A program made the position numbers and the translations under genes. DNA of 64,000 nucleotides. Origin: Ga0077527 sp964486865 (GTDB taxonomy: Bacteria > Pseudomonadota > Gammaproteobacteria > Burkholderiales > SG8-41). This document shows, piece by piece, positions 16,283-23,050 of the stretch (position 1 is its first letter; each line of letters begins with the position of its first letter). The notes below the pieces were generated by a model that saw only the letters and a program-made list of their open reading frames with translations, did not search any database and was not told the DNA's origin. The DNA lies in assembly GCA_964486865.1 (NCBI GenBank), contig CAZAOZ010000012.1:3147-67146 (forward strand), given 5' to 3'.

Positions 16283-17194
16283 TCAGAAATCGTAGAGCCG
16301 TCGGGGATTGTCCGCGAGGATATTCTTCTGGACCGTCGCATCCTCGGTCCACAGTGACAGGATATCCAGCAAATCGCCGTCATTCGGCATCACGAAATTC
16401 GCCGGCATGTGGCCGGGCACTGCGGGATGCGGCCAGTCGCTGCCCCACACCAGTCGGTCGGGTGCTGCGGCGATCAGCGCTTGCGCAAACGGCGTCACGT
16501 CGGCATAGGGATAAGGCAGTTCCGACAACCGGTACGGCGCCGACAGCTTGGCCCAGAATTTACCTTCCCGCATCAACGCGAGCAGCGCCTGGAAGCCGGG
16601 ATTGTCCACGCCGGCGGCCGCCGGCACATGACCCATGTGGTCGAACACCACATCCACCGGCAGCTTGCGCAAACGCGGCGCGATCCCGTCGAGATTGCGC
16701 GCATCGGCATGCAGCTGCACATGCCACTTGAGCCCGGCGATGCGCGCGGCAATGGCTTCGAGGTCGTCGAGCATCAATCCGCTTTTTGCGAACAGGTTCA
16801 CGCGCACGCCGCGGAAGCCCGCCTTGTGCAGGCGCTCCAGTTCCTTTTCCGGCACGTCGGTGGGCACCACCGCCACGCCGCGCCATGCGCCTTTCATTTC
16901 GTTCAACGTGTCGAGCTGGCGTTCGTTGTCCATGCCATACACGCTGGGCGTTACCAGCACGGCGCGTTCGATGCCCAGCAGCGCCAGCAGCGCGCGATAC
17001 TGCGCCAGCGTCACGTCCGGCGGCGTAAACAGGCGCTTGGGCGAAAAAGGATATTTGTCCACCGGGCCGAAGATGTGCGCGTGGCAATCGATGGACCCGG
17101 GCGGCGCCTTCAGCCTGGGCTTGCGCGGCGACAGGTCGGGGCCGTCGCAGACCGGGATGCCGTCGCTGTCGCACTTTTGTGAACCACCGCTCAT
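16283..17194 (-). CDS. LigI-like amidohydrolase (2-pyrone-4,6-dicarboxylate lactonase family)
   Basis: A 303-residue TIM-barrel amidohydrolase. The metal-site HxH appears as DCHAHIFGP, a further His in WHVQLHAD, VFDHMGH in the middle and the terminal Asp in WGSDWPHP, in the order expected of the PDC-lactonase group. LigI hydrolyses 2-pyrone-4,6-dicarboxylate to 4-oxalomesaconate. The ATG at 17194 has GGAGG upstream; the open frame to 17362 is not needed. It is the first gene of the minus-strand run Bug-RraA-aldehyde dehydrogenase. Related amidohydrolases act on other lactones, so the substrate is a good guess only. Confidence 0.85.
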   Translation of the reverse strand: MSGGSQKCDSDGIPVCDGPDLSPRKPRLKAPPGSIDCHAHIFGPVDKYPFSPKRLFTPPDVTLAQYRALLALLGIERAVLVTPSVYGMDNERQLDTLNEMKGAWRGVAVVPTDVPEKELERLHKAGFRGVRVNLFAKSGLMLDDLEAIAARIAGLKWHVQLHADARNLDGIAPRLRKLPVDVVFDHMGHVPAAAGVDNPGFQALLALMREGKFWAKLSAPYRLSELPYPYADVTPFAQALIAAAPDRLVWGSDWPHPAVPGHMPANFVMPNDGDLLDILSLWTEDATVQKNILADNPRRLYDF

Positions 17195-17371
17195 TTCTTC
17201 TTCCTCCGGTTGCGTTTGCATGCTGAACGCTGGATTGTAAAGAAAAGCGCGGCCCCTCCCTGTCCAAAGTCCACAAAATGCGCGACGCCAGACTGACGGG
17301 GCACACCGAAACCCCCGGCCCGATCGCACGGCCACCGGGACCACAACAGCGGTCGGGCGCACGTTCCTGTT

Positions 17372-17434
17372 CTAGCGCCTGTTAACAGTCATTTCGTGAG
17401 ATGAAGTAATTGTTTAATTGTTAACAGGCCCTAG
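17372..17434. repeat. Long inverted repeat at the end of the selenoprotein operon
   Basis: CTAGCGCCTGTTAACA (17372-17387) pairs with TGTTAACAGGCCCTAG (17419-17434) through 15 of 16 positions, around a 31-base AT-rich loop. The right arm contains the TAG stop of the UGSC gene (17431-17433). The octamer CTAGCGCC also occurs as a direct repeat at 17372-17379 and 17431-17438, like a target-site duplication around a 51-base element. It could be a terminator without a T-run or a tiny non-autonomous element. Confidence 0.7.
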
Positions 17435-17955
17435 CGCCGGGTCAGCAGCGGCACGATCGCATCGACGGCGATACGCGCCTTCTGCCGCAGCACAGCGTCG
17501 TCATTGTTGGCGACCGGATGCGCGATCACCGCGAAGGGATAATCCTTCAGGCCGTTGACGCCGGCCACCGCTCTTGCGGTGGCGACGAAGCGGTCGGTCA
17601 TGATCGCGACCGCCGGGATGCCGAGCCGTTCGGCTTCGATGGCGTCGTGCAAACTGCACGACGAGCAACTGCCTCAGTCGCCGGTGGCGGCGAGGATGGC
17701 GTCCGCGCCGCGCATCTCCATCAGCATCGGCGGCGGCACCGGCCGCGAGGCGTCGGGCTTGCGCCGGCGAATGCACTCGCGCACGCGGTATTCCTTCTTC
17801 AGGATTTCCTCGATGAAGTCGAACAGCCGTTCGGTGCCGATCTTGGCGTTGTCGATCATGCCGACCACCGCGCCGTCGAACGAGACGAGCGGCGGCGCCA
17901 TGCGCAGCGCCTCGCCCTGCGCGGACTGTGTGGGATCAAGGACTCTGAGCATCAT
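17431..17955 (-). CDS. UGSC-family selenoprotein (in-frame UGA = Sec94)
   Basis: A single 174-residue frame runs from the ATG at 17955 (GGGAGG upstream) to the TAG at 17431, interrupted only by TGA at 17676-17674. Read through, it gives ATGD-U-GSCSSCSLHDAIEAE, the U-G-S-C motif that defines the UGSC (seleno)protein family. Homology continues on both sides without a frame change: VSFDGAVVGMIDNAK before, GIPAVAIMTDRF after. Directly after the UGA a perfect 8-bp hairpin has G and U at positions 23 and 24 counted from the U of UGA, the same positions as the SelB-recognised bases of E. coli fdhF. The function is unknown; a redox role through the Sec/Cys pair is likely. It is the last gene of a four-gene operon, 20 bases after the 347-residue protein. 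Confidence 0.92.
17643..17663 (-). promoter_or_regulatory. bSECIS element of the UGSC gene
   Basis: On the minus strand, CGTCGTGC and GCACGACG form a perfect 8-bp stem with loop AGTTT, starting 10 bases after the UGA codon. Loop bases G23 and U24 (counting from the U of UGA) coincide with the bases needed for SelB binding in E. coli fdhF. The bulged U17 of fdhF is absent. Confidence 0.85.
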
Positions 17956-17975
17956 GGTTGCCTCCCTGTGTGAAG

Positions 17976-19019
17976 TCACGCGCCGACGGGTATCGTGACC
18001 GCCAGCGATTTCTTGCCGTACCACGGCGGCAGTATCGCGCCGAAGCCGCCCGCGGGTCCGCCGGCGGCGATGACCAGCAGGTCGTCGGGCGAACGCAGCG
18101 CGCAGTACACCTTGTCCTCGTCCTTGCGCCCCGCGACTGCCGCCTTGCCGACGCCGCGCCATTCGCCGCGCTTCACCCGCGCCTTCTCGAACACGTAGTC
18201 GCGGATGTCCTGCTTGCTCCAGCCGGCAGCGGCAAAAATCTCGCGGTGCTGCTTCGGGATGACGACCGCGTAATTGCCCTCCCAGATCGAGTACAGCAGC
18301 ATGTTGCTGCGCATCGCCGCGGCGTAGGTATCGAGGATTTCCTTCGGGTCATGCGTCCATTCGTTCATGATCTGCGTCGGCGACTCCACCTGCAGCGCAG
18401 TCACCGCCGACACGCCGGCGGGCACGCCGCGCTCGACCGACAGCGGCAGCCACGGCGAATCCTCCTCGTCTTCCGCCACGCAGAAGGTGAACTTGCCCGG
18501 ATGCCCCAATGTCGAGCGGTCGAGCTGACCCGGAATGCCGCCCAGCACGTTGAGCAGGATCAGGCGGATGCTGCGGCCGATGGTGGCATTGGCACGGCAG
18601 GCGTTGGCGAGCACGTTGTGCGTCGCGTTCATGCCGATCGCGAGCCGGATGGGTCCGTTGACGACAATGAAAGGCGCGCTGCCGCCGGTACTCGCCGTAC
18701 TCCCGTGCAGTGCGTACTCGGGCTGGCACATGGCCCTGACGATGGCAACGACGACCGGCAGGCATTCCGGCAGGCAACCGGCCATCACGGCAGCGATCGC
18801 GATTTTTTCAGCGGTAATGCTGCGGCGGCGCACCGGCTCGACACCGACGACGTCGGCGGCATCAAGCTCCGCTGCGGCCAGGAATTCCGCAACCGCATCC
18901 TCGGTCGGCGCAACGATGGGCAGGCCATCGGTCCAACCGTTGCGCTGGAACAGCTCGTTGGCTTCCGCCGCGTCGGCGACTTCGTGAATGGCACTCGAAA
19001 ATTTCGGTACGGCGCTCAT
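17976..19019 (-). CDS. Unrecognised 347-residue protein of the selenoprotein operon
   Basis: I do not recognise a named family. The protein is soluble, with no signal peptide. It starts MSAVPKFSSAIHEVADA, has an early NGWTDGLPIVAPTEDAV segment, a two-cysteine motif GCLPECLPVV near residue 81, another Cys in MCQPEYALHGST, a Gly-rich GGSAPFIVVNGP loop and a C-terminal AAGGPAGGFGAILPPW region. The invariant-looking glycine loops and paired cysteines suggest an enzyme or redox partner. It is placed directly upstream of the UGSC gene (20-base gap) and 33 bases after the CinA-like gene, so co-expression is very likely. Confidence 0.8.
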   Translation of the reverse strand: MSAVPKFSSAIHEVADAAEANELFQRNGWTDGLPIVAPTEDAVAEFLAAAELDAADVVGVEPVRRRSITAEKIAIAAVMAGCLPECLPVVVAIVRAMCQPEYALHGSTASTGGSAPFIVVNGPIRLAIGMNATHNVLANACRANATIGRSIRLILLNVLGGIPGQLDRSTLGHPGKFTFCVAEDEEDSPWLPLSVERGVPAGVSAVTALQVESPTQIMNEWTHDPKEILDTYAAAMRSNMLLYSIWEGNYAVVIPKQHREIFAAAGWSKQDIRDYVFEKARVKRGEWRGVGKAAVAGRKDEDKVYCALRSPDDLLVIAAGGPAGGFGAILPPWYGKKSLAVTIPVGA

Positions 19020-19052
19020 CGATGGATCAGCCCGGTGACGACCTGTCGCAGA

Positions 19053-19550
19053 TTAGCCCCGAATCGGCGCCGCCGCCACCGTCTCCGCCAGGAAATCCAG
19101 CGCCGCCGCGGTGAACGCGTGCATGTTGGCCACGCGATCGCTGCTGCCGGTTTCCAGCGTGCGCGTGCGTTCGACGGTGCCCGCCACCGCAAAACACGCG
19201 TGCCCCGGCGGATAGCCGTAGCGGCTGCCGGTCGGCCCCGCCGCGCCGGTCTCGGTAAGCGCCCAGTCAGTCGCCACCCGCTCGCGGGTGCGGCGCGCCT
19301 TGAGCAGCGCATAGGTTTCGGTGGACGGCGTGATGCCACGCATCTCGTCGTCACTGATGCCCAGCATCGCGCGGCGCATTTCATAGGTGTAAACGACGAT
19401 GCCGCCGCGCACGCACGCCGAAGCGCCGGGCACCGCGAGCAGCGCCGCCGTGATCAGCCCGCCCGCCGACGATTCGGCCACCGCGATGGTCTGCTTGCGC
19501 GCGATCAGCAGCGCCACGGCGCGCTCGGCGTGGGGCAGCAATTCATTCAT
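19053..19550 (-). CDS. CinA C-terminal-family protein (PncC-like amidohydrolase)
   Basis: A 165-residue protein consisting only of the CinA C-terminal domain. The family motifs VAESSAGGLI near residue 24, GGIVVYTYEMRRAMLGI and TGAAGPTGSRYGYPPG are present. PncC-type members deamidate nicotinamide mononucleotide. Its role between two selenoprotein genes is unclear. The ATG at 19550 has GGAG seven bases upstream; the ATG at 19556 sits inside that Shine-Dalgarno and is less likely. The preceding CMD gene ends 25 bases before. Confidence 0.85.
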   Translation of the reverse strand: MNELLPHAERAVALLIARKQTIAVAESSAGGLITAALLAVPGASACVRGGIVVYTYEMRRAMLGISDDEMRGITPSTETYALLKARRTRERVATDWALTETGAAGPTGSRYGYPPGHACFAVAGTVERTRTLETGSSDRVANMHAFTAAALDFLAETVAAAPIRG

Positions 19551-19575
19551 GGCCATCTCCGGTATCGATGTGCGC

Positions 19576-20130
19576 CTAACGCGCGGCGAGAAACGCTTCG
19601 AACTCGCCCTGCCGCGTGGACAGGGTTTTCAGCCAGCGCTGTCCGCCGAACGTGAAGCCGATCCAGTAGCCGAGCTCCACGATTTCCGGCTCAGTGAATT
19701 CGCCCTTCAATTCGCCCCAGAGCTGGTCGCCCGCCTGCGTCGGGTCGTACATGATCGCGTCAGCGTAACGCAGCGCGATCTTCTCGCGGGTCGTGAATTT
19801 TGCGGATTTCTCGTAGTTCATGAGTTCCGCCATCTTGCCGCCGGCATCCTGCGCAGACCGCGCAGTTCCCTGATTGCTTCAGTAGCCGCATTCGATGGTG
19901 AACGCGACATAGGCGCGCGTGAGTTCCTTCAGATCGTGCTCGAGCACCCCGGCGTTGTTGTCGAAAAGCATTTTCCGGGTCAGCGTGAATGACCGCATCA
20001 CGCCAGGCTGGTGCGCGCGTATCGCCTGGTTTTCGGGGCCGGGGCGGCCGTCGCGGCGTGCCTCCTCCAGCCACTGGCGCACCTCGGGGTCGCGGATCGT
20101 GTCGGGGTCAACGTAACTGAGCCGGGCCAT
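19576..20130 (-). CDS. CMD/AhpD-like selenoprotein with CxxU centre (in-frame UGA = Sec84)
   Basis: One 184-residue frame runs from the ATG at 20130 (AAGGAG upstream) to 19576 with a single in-frame TGA at 19881-19879. Reading it as Sec gives AFTIECGYUSNQGTA: Cys81-Gly-Tyr-Sec84 replaces the CxxC of the carboxymuconolactone decarboxylase/AhpD fold. Downstream, FTTREKIALRYADAIMYDP and ELGYWIGFTFGGQRW are typical CMD helices. After the UGA, CTGCGC/GCGCAG form a 6-bp stem around loop GGTCT, almost the E. coli fdhF SECIS loop. AhpD-like proteins are peroxidase-linked thiol reductases, so a selenol-based peroxide or disulfide activity is a reasonable inference. It is the first gene of the operon and is divergent from a Bug gene. 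Confidence 0.92.
19849..19865 (-). promoter_or_regulatory. bSECIS element of the CMD/AhpD-like gene
   Basis: On the minus strand CTGCGC and GCGCAG pair perfectly around the loop GGTCT, beginning 13 bases after the UGA. The GGUC loop sequence is the one found in E. coli fdhF, displaced by one base. Confidence 0.87.
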
Positions 20131-20242
20131 GCAGCGGACTCCTTCTGGCAATCATGAAATAATTGATGCTACCCTGAACGCAGCCGGCATCGCTGTCAAC
20201 CCATCCATTGCCCGGCACCTGTCAGACATGAGGAAACCCGCC

Positions 20243-21214
20243 ATGAATATCCGAATGCTCGCAGCCCTCGCGGCCGCGGCGCCCCTGATGCTTGCCGCCG
20301 CACACGCGGCCGATACCGCGCAGTACCCCACAAAACCCATACGCCTGATCGTGCCGCAGCAGGCCGGCAGTTCCAACGATACGCTGAGCCGGGTGGTGAC
20401 CAATTTGCTCGGCGAGGCGCTGGGGCAGCAAATGGTCGTGGACAACCGCGCCGGCGTGGGCGGAATCATCGGCATGGAAATCGGCGCCGCGGCGGTGCCC
20501 GACGGTTACACGCTGGTGTCCATGGCGACCGCGCAGGTCATCTCGCCATACCTGCAGAAAAAACTCGCTTACGACACGCTCAGGGATTTCGCGCCGATCT
20601 CGCTGTACGGCATCACCTACAACGTGTTCATTGCGCACCCGTCGCTGCCGGCAGCGAACGTGAAGGATTTTGTGGCGCTCGCCAAAGCGAAGCCGGGCAC
20701 GATCAACATGGCATCGGCGGGCCCGGGCTCGCAAAGCCATCTCGCCGGCGTGATGTTCTCGCTGGCCACCGGCATCAACGTGCTGCATGTCCCGTACAAG
20801 GGCGCCGGCGCGTCGGTCGGCGCGGTATTCGCCAACGAGTCGCAGTTCGCCGTGACGCCGCTCCCGTCCACCGTCGGGCACATCAGGTCCGGACGCCTGA
20901 AGGCGCTCGCCCTGAGCTCGAAGAAGCGTTCACCGTCCGCATCCGACATCCCGACGTTCATCGAGCAGGGATTCAATTTCGAGTCGAGCGGCTGGAACGG
21001 CCTCATCGCGCCCAAAAACACGCCCAAACCCGTCATCGACAAGCTCCTGGCGACGCTGCACAAGGTTGCCGCAACGCCCGCGTTCAAGGAACAGATCGCG
21101 CGGCAGGGCGCAGAAGTGATCGTCAATACGCCGCAGGAGTTTGCGCAGTTCATCCGCGCGGAATTCGACAAGTTCGGGCCGGTGGTGAAAGCCGCGAACC
21201 TCCAGGCCTACTGA
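20243..21214 (+). CDS. Bug/TctC-family solute-binding protein (6)
   Basis: A 323-residue exported receptor, divergently transcribed from the selenoprotein operon with a 112-base shared upstream region. The ATG at 20243 follows GAGGAA at good spacing; the signal peptide (MNIRMLAALAAAAPLML) ends near AHAAD. The first ligand loop is VPQQAGSSNDTLSR, less canonical than its neighbours; the second is DNRAGVGGIIGME. Because of the divergent promoter region it may be co-regulated with the selenoproteins. Confidence 0.92.
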   Translation: MNIRMLAALAAAAPLMLAAAHAADTAQYPTKPIRLIVPQQAGSSNDTLSRVVTNLLGEALGQQMVVDNRAGVGGIIGMEIGAAAVPDGYTLVSMATAQVISPYLQKKLAYDTLRDFAPISLYGITYNVFIAHPSLPAANVKDFVALAKAKPGTINMASAGPGSQSHLAGVMFSLATGINVLHVPYKGAGASVGAVFANESQFAVTPLPSTVGHIRSGRLKALALSSKKRSPSASDIPTFIEQGFNFESSGWNGLIAPKNTPKPVIDKLLATLHKVAATPAFKEQIARQGAEVIVNTPQEFAQFIRAEFDKFGPVVKAANLQAY

Positions 21215-21276
21215 CCTGCGCCGGGCGCGGCGCAACAAATGCACAAGCGCCGAAGGTTTATCCGGATTGCCAAATA

Positions 21277-21771
21277 TTATTTGGCGGGAACGGCAGCCAC
21301 AACATCAATTTCGATCAAAAACTCCGGTTCGGCCAGCCGGCTGATGATCAGCAGAGTATTGGCAGGCGGGGCTTTCAGGTGCCTGTAGCGGGCCAGCCGC
21401 ACATCGCGCAGTTCCTTGATATTGGCCGCATCCGTCAGATAGGTGGTCGTCTTGACGATGTTTTGCAAGTCCGCACCTACTGCTTTGAGTGCCGTCTCGA
21501 TGTTGTCATAAACCGCATGCGCCTGGTCCTGGAAATTGTTGCTGTTGACCTTGTAATTTGCATCCGCGGGGGCCTGCCCCGAAAGATAGATCATGCGCGC
21601 GCCCTGAACCTCGACCACCTGAGTCAGCCTCGGCGAGGTCCACAGTCCGGGCGGATTGTGGTGACGCATGACAAAAGCGGGAGACCCGGGGGTCGTGTGA
21701 GCGGCATTCAGCATCGTCCAGCGACGCAGCAACGGGGTCAGAAAAGCAGGCAGCCTTGATGTTGCAAACAT
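21277..21771 (-). CDS. RidA/YjgF-family protein
   Basis: A Rid-fold protein with the motifs GLWTSPRLTQVVEV, MIYLSGQAPAD, AVYDNIETALKAVGADLQNIVKTTTYLTD and the C-terminal EFLIEIDVVAAVP. The catalytic Arg of true RidA imine deaminases (usually PAR) is replaced: the segment reads PPANTL. It may therefore belong to one of the Rid1-7 groups. The ATG at 21771 has GGAG six bases upstream and gives 164 residues; the ATG at 21669 would fit the usual length of about 130 but lacks a ribosome-binding site. It is divergent from the Bug and triple-Rid genes downstream. Confidence 0.85.
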   Translation of the reverse strand: MFATSRLPAFLTPLLRRWTMLNAAHTTPGSPAFVMRHHNPPGLWTSPRLTQVVEVQGARMIYLSGQAPADANYKVNSNNFQDQAHAVYDNIETALKAVGADLQNIVKTTTYLTDAANIKELRDVRLARYRHLKAPPANTLLIISRLAEPEFLIEIDVVAAVPAK

Positions 21772-21970
21772 GAGGGTCTCCGATGGCTTCAAAAATGAAC
21801 GGCGATAGCTGATAAATAGTATCAGCTTTTGTTTTCATTCCTCCCGCGCACGATGAATGGCAAGGAATTGCCCCTGAGGAATTAGGGAATGATAAAGCTT
21901 GATGCGAAGGCCCGAATTAGGCATATTCGTTCCGTCTGAATCGGTTCCGCGCGACAGCCCAGGAGGCCTC

Positions 21971-22951
21971 ATGAGACTGCAAAGCCCTGATATCAGCATC
22001 TCCGCACTACTCCTGGCCTGCCTCCTCTCTTCGGTTGCCGTATATGCCCAGAGTTATCCGACAAAGCCGATCCGGATGGTGGTTCCATTTCCGGCAGGCG
22101 GAGGCTCCGACACCATGGCACGCACTCTCGCCCGGAAACTTGAGGAAAGTCTTGGTCAAAGAGTTATCGTTGACAATCGCGTAGGTGCTGCCGGAAGCAT
22201 CGGTGCCGATATCGCCGCGAAAGCGCCTGCTGACGGATATACGATCCTGCTGGGATCCACATCGGAGCTTACGCAATACCCGAATGTAAATCCGTCCATA
22301 CCCTATTCTCCTCTGCGTGATTTTGCGCCAATCAGCCTGGTTGGAACGGTCCCGCTGGTGTTGGTAGTGCATCCCTCCCTGCCGGTCAACTCGGTGCAGG
22401 ATTTGATTGCTCTCGCCAGGAAGCGTCCGGGCGAAATACTTTTTGGATCAGCGGGCAACGGTTCCACCACGCATCTGGCCGTGGAAATGTTCATATTGAA
22501 AACCGGCATCAAGATTACGCATGTGCCCTACAAGGGAAGTAATTTTGCGACCGTTGACCTGGTCGCCGGAAATATTCAGATGGCGATACCGACCATGCCT
22601 TCCGTATTCCCGTTCATCGAGTCGAATCGCCTGAAAATTCTCGCGGTCTCAACGGCGAAGCGAACCCCCTTGCTCCCCAATGTGCCGTCAGTGCAGGAAG
22701 CCGGGATTGCGGGATACGACAACGATTTATGGACGGGGCTGCTTGCTCCGGCGGGAACACCGAGAGCGATACTTTCTCTCCTGCAGGCCGAGACGGTGCG
22801 CGCAGTGAGCTCTGCCGACGTTAAAACCGCTTTTGCCGCCCGTGGCGTGGTGCCAAAGAGCAGCACTGCTGAAGAATTCGCCGCTTTCATGAAAACCGAG
22901 CTGGCCAAGTGGGAAGCCGTGGTCAGGGAAGCAAAAATCCAGGGTAACTAG
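21971..22951 (+). CDS. Bug/TctC-family solute-binding protein (7)
   Basis: A 326-residue exported receptor. The ATG at 21971 is preceded by AGGAGG, which fixes the start; the leader ends near VYAQS. Ligand loops are VPFPAGGGSDTMAR and DNRVGAAGSIGAD, close to family consensus. It heads a plus-strand group with the triple-Rid protein, the M20 amidohydrolase and a further Bug gene, probably a transport-plus-catabolism cluster for one nitrogen-containing acid or a few related ones. Confidence 0.93.
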   Translation: MRLQSPDISISALLLACLLSSVAVYAQSYPTKPIRMVVPFPAGGGSDTMARTLARKLEESLGQRVIVDNRVGAAGSIGADIAAKAPADGYTILLGSTSELTQYPNVNPSIPYSPLRDFAPISLVGTVPLVLVVHPSLPVNSVQDLIALARKRPGEILFGSAGNGSTTHLAVEMFILKTGIKITHVPYKGSNFATVDLVAGNIQMAIPTMPSVFPFIESNRLKILAVSTAKRTPLLPNVPSVQEAGIAGYDNDLWTGLLAPAGTPRAILSLLQAETVRAVSSADVKTAFAARGVVPKSSTAEEFAAFMKTELAKWEAVVREAKIQGN

Positions 22952-23050
22952 CGCGGCATGGCGGGGCTGAAGACTGCCGTTCCGGCTGCGCCAGATACCT
23001 GGCCGGAACAAAGGCCGCGTGAAAAATTTGAATGGGGATGAGCAGGCATC

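Noticed and set aside
17674..17676. TGA read as an ordinary stop, giving two separate short genes (17431-17652 and 17674-17955).
   Set aside because: Both halves belong to one frame, the motif U-GSC is a known family signature and a perfect bSECIS hairpin follows.
17958..19655. Long plus-strand ORF of 565 codons opposite the selenoprotein operon.
   Set aside because: Composition is Arg/His-rich shadow translation of a GC-rich coding strand; the minus-strand genes have clear homology.
19879..19881. TGA read as a stop that makes the CMD gene a pseudogene.
   Set aside because: Frame is intact on both sides, the codon replaces the second Cys of CxxC, and a SECIS hairpin with a GGUCU loop follows.
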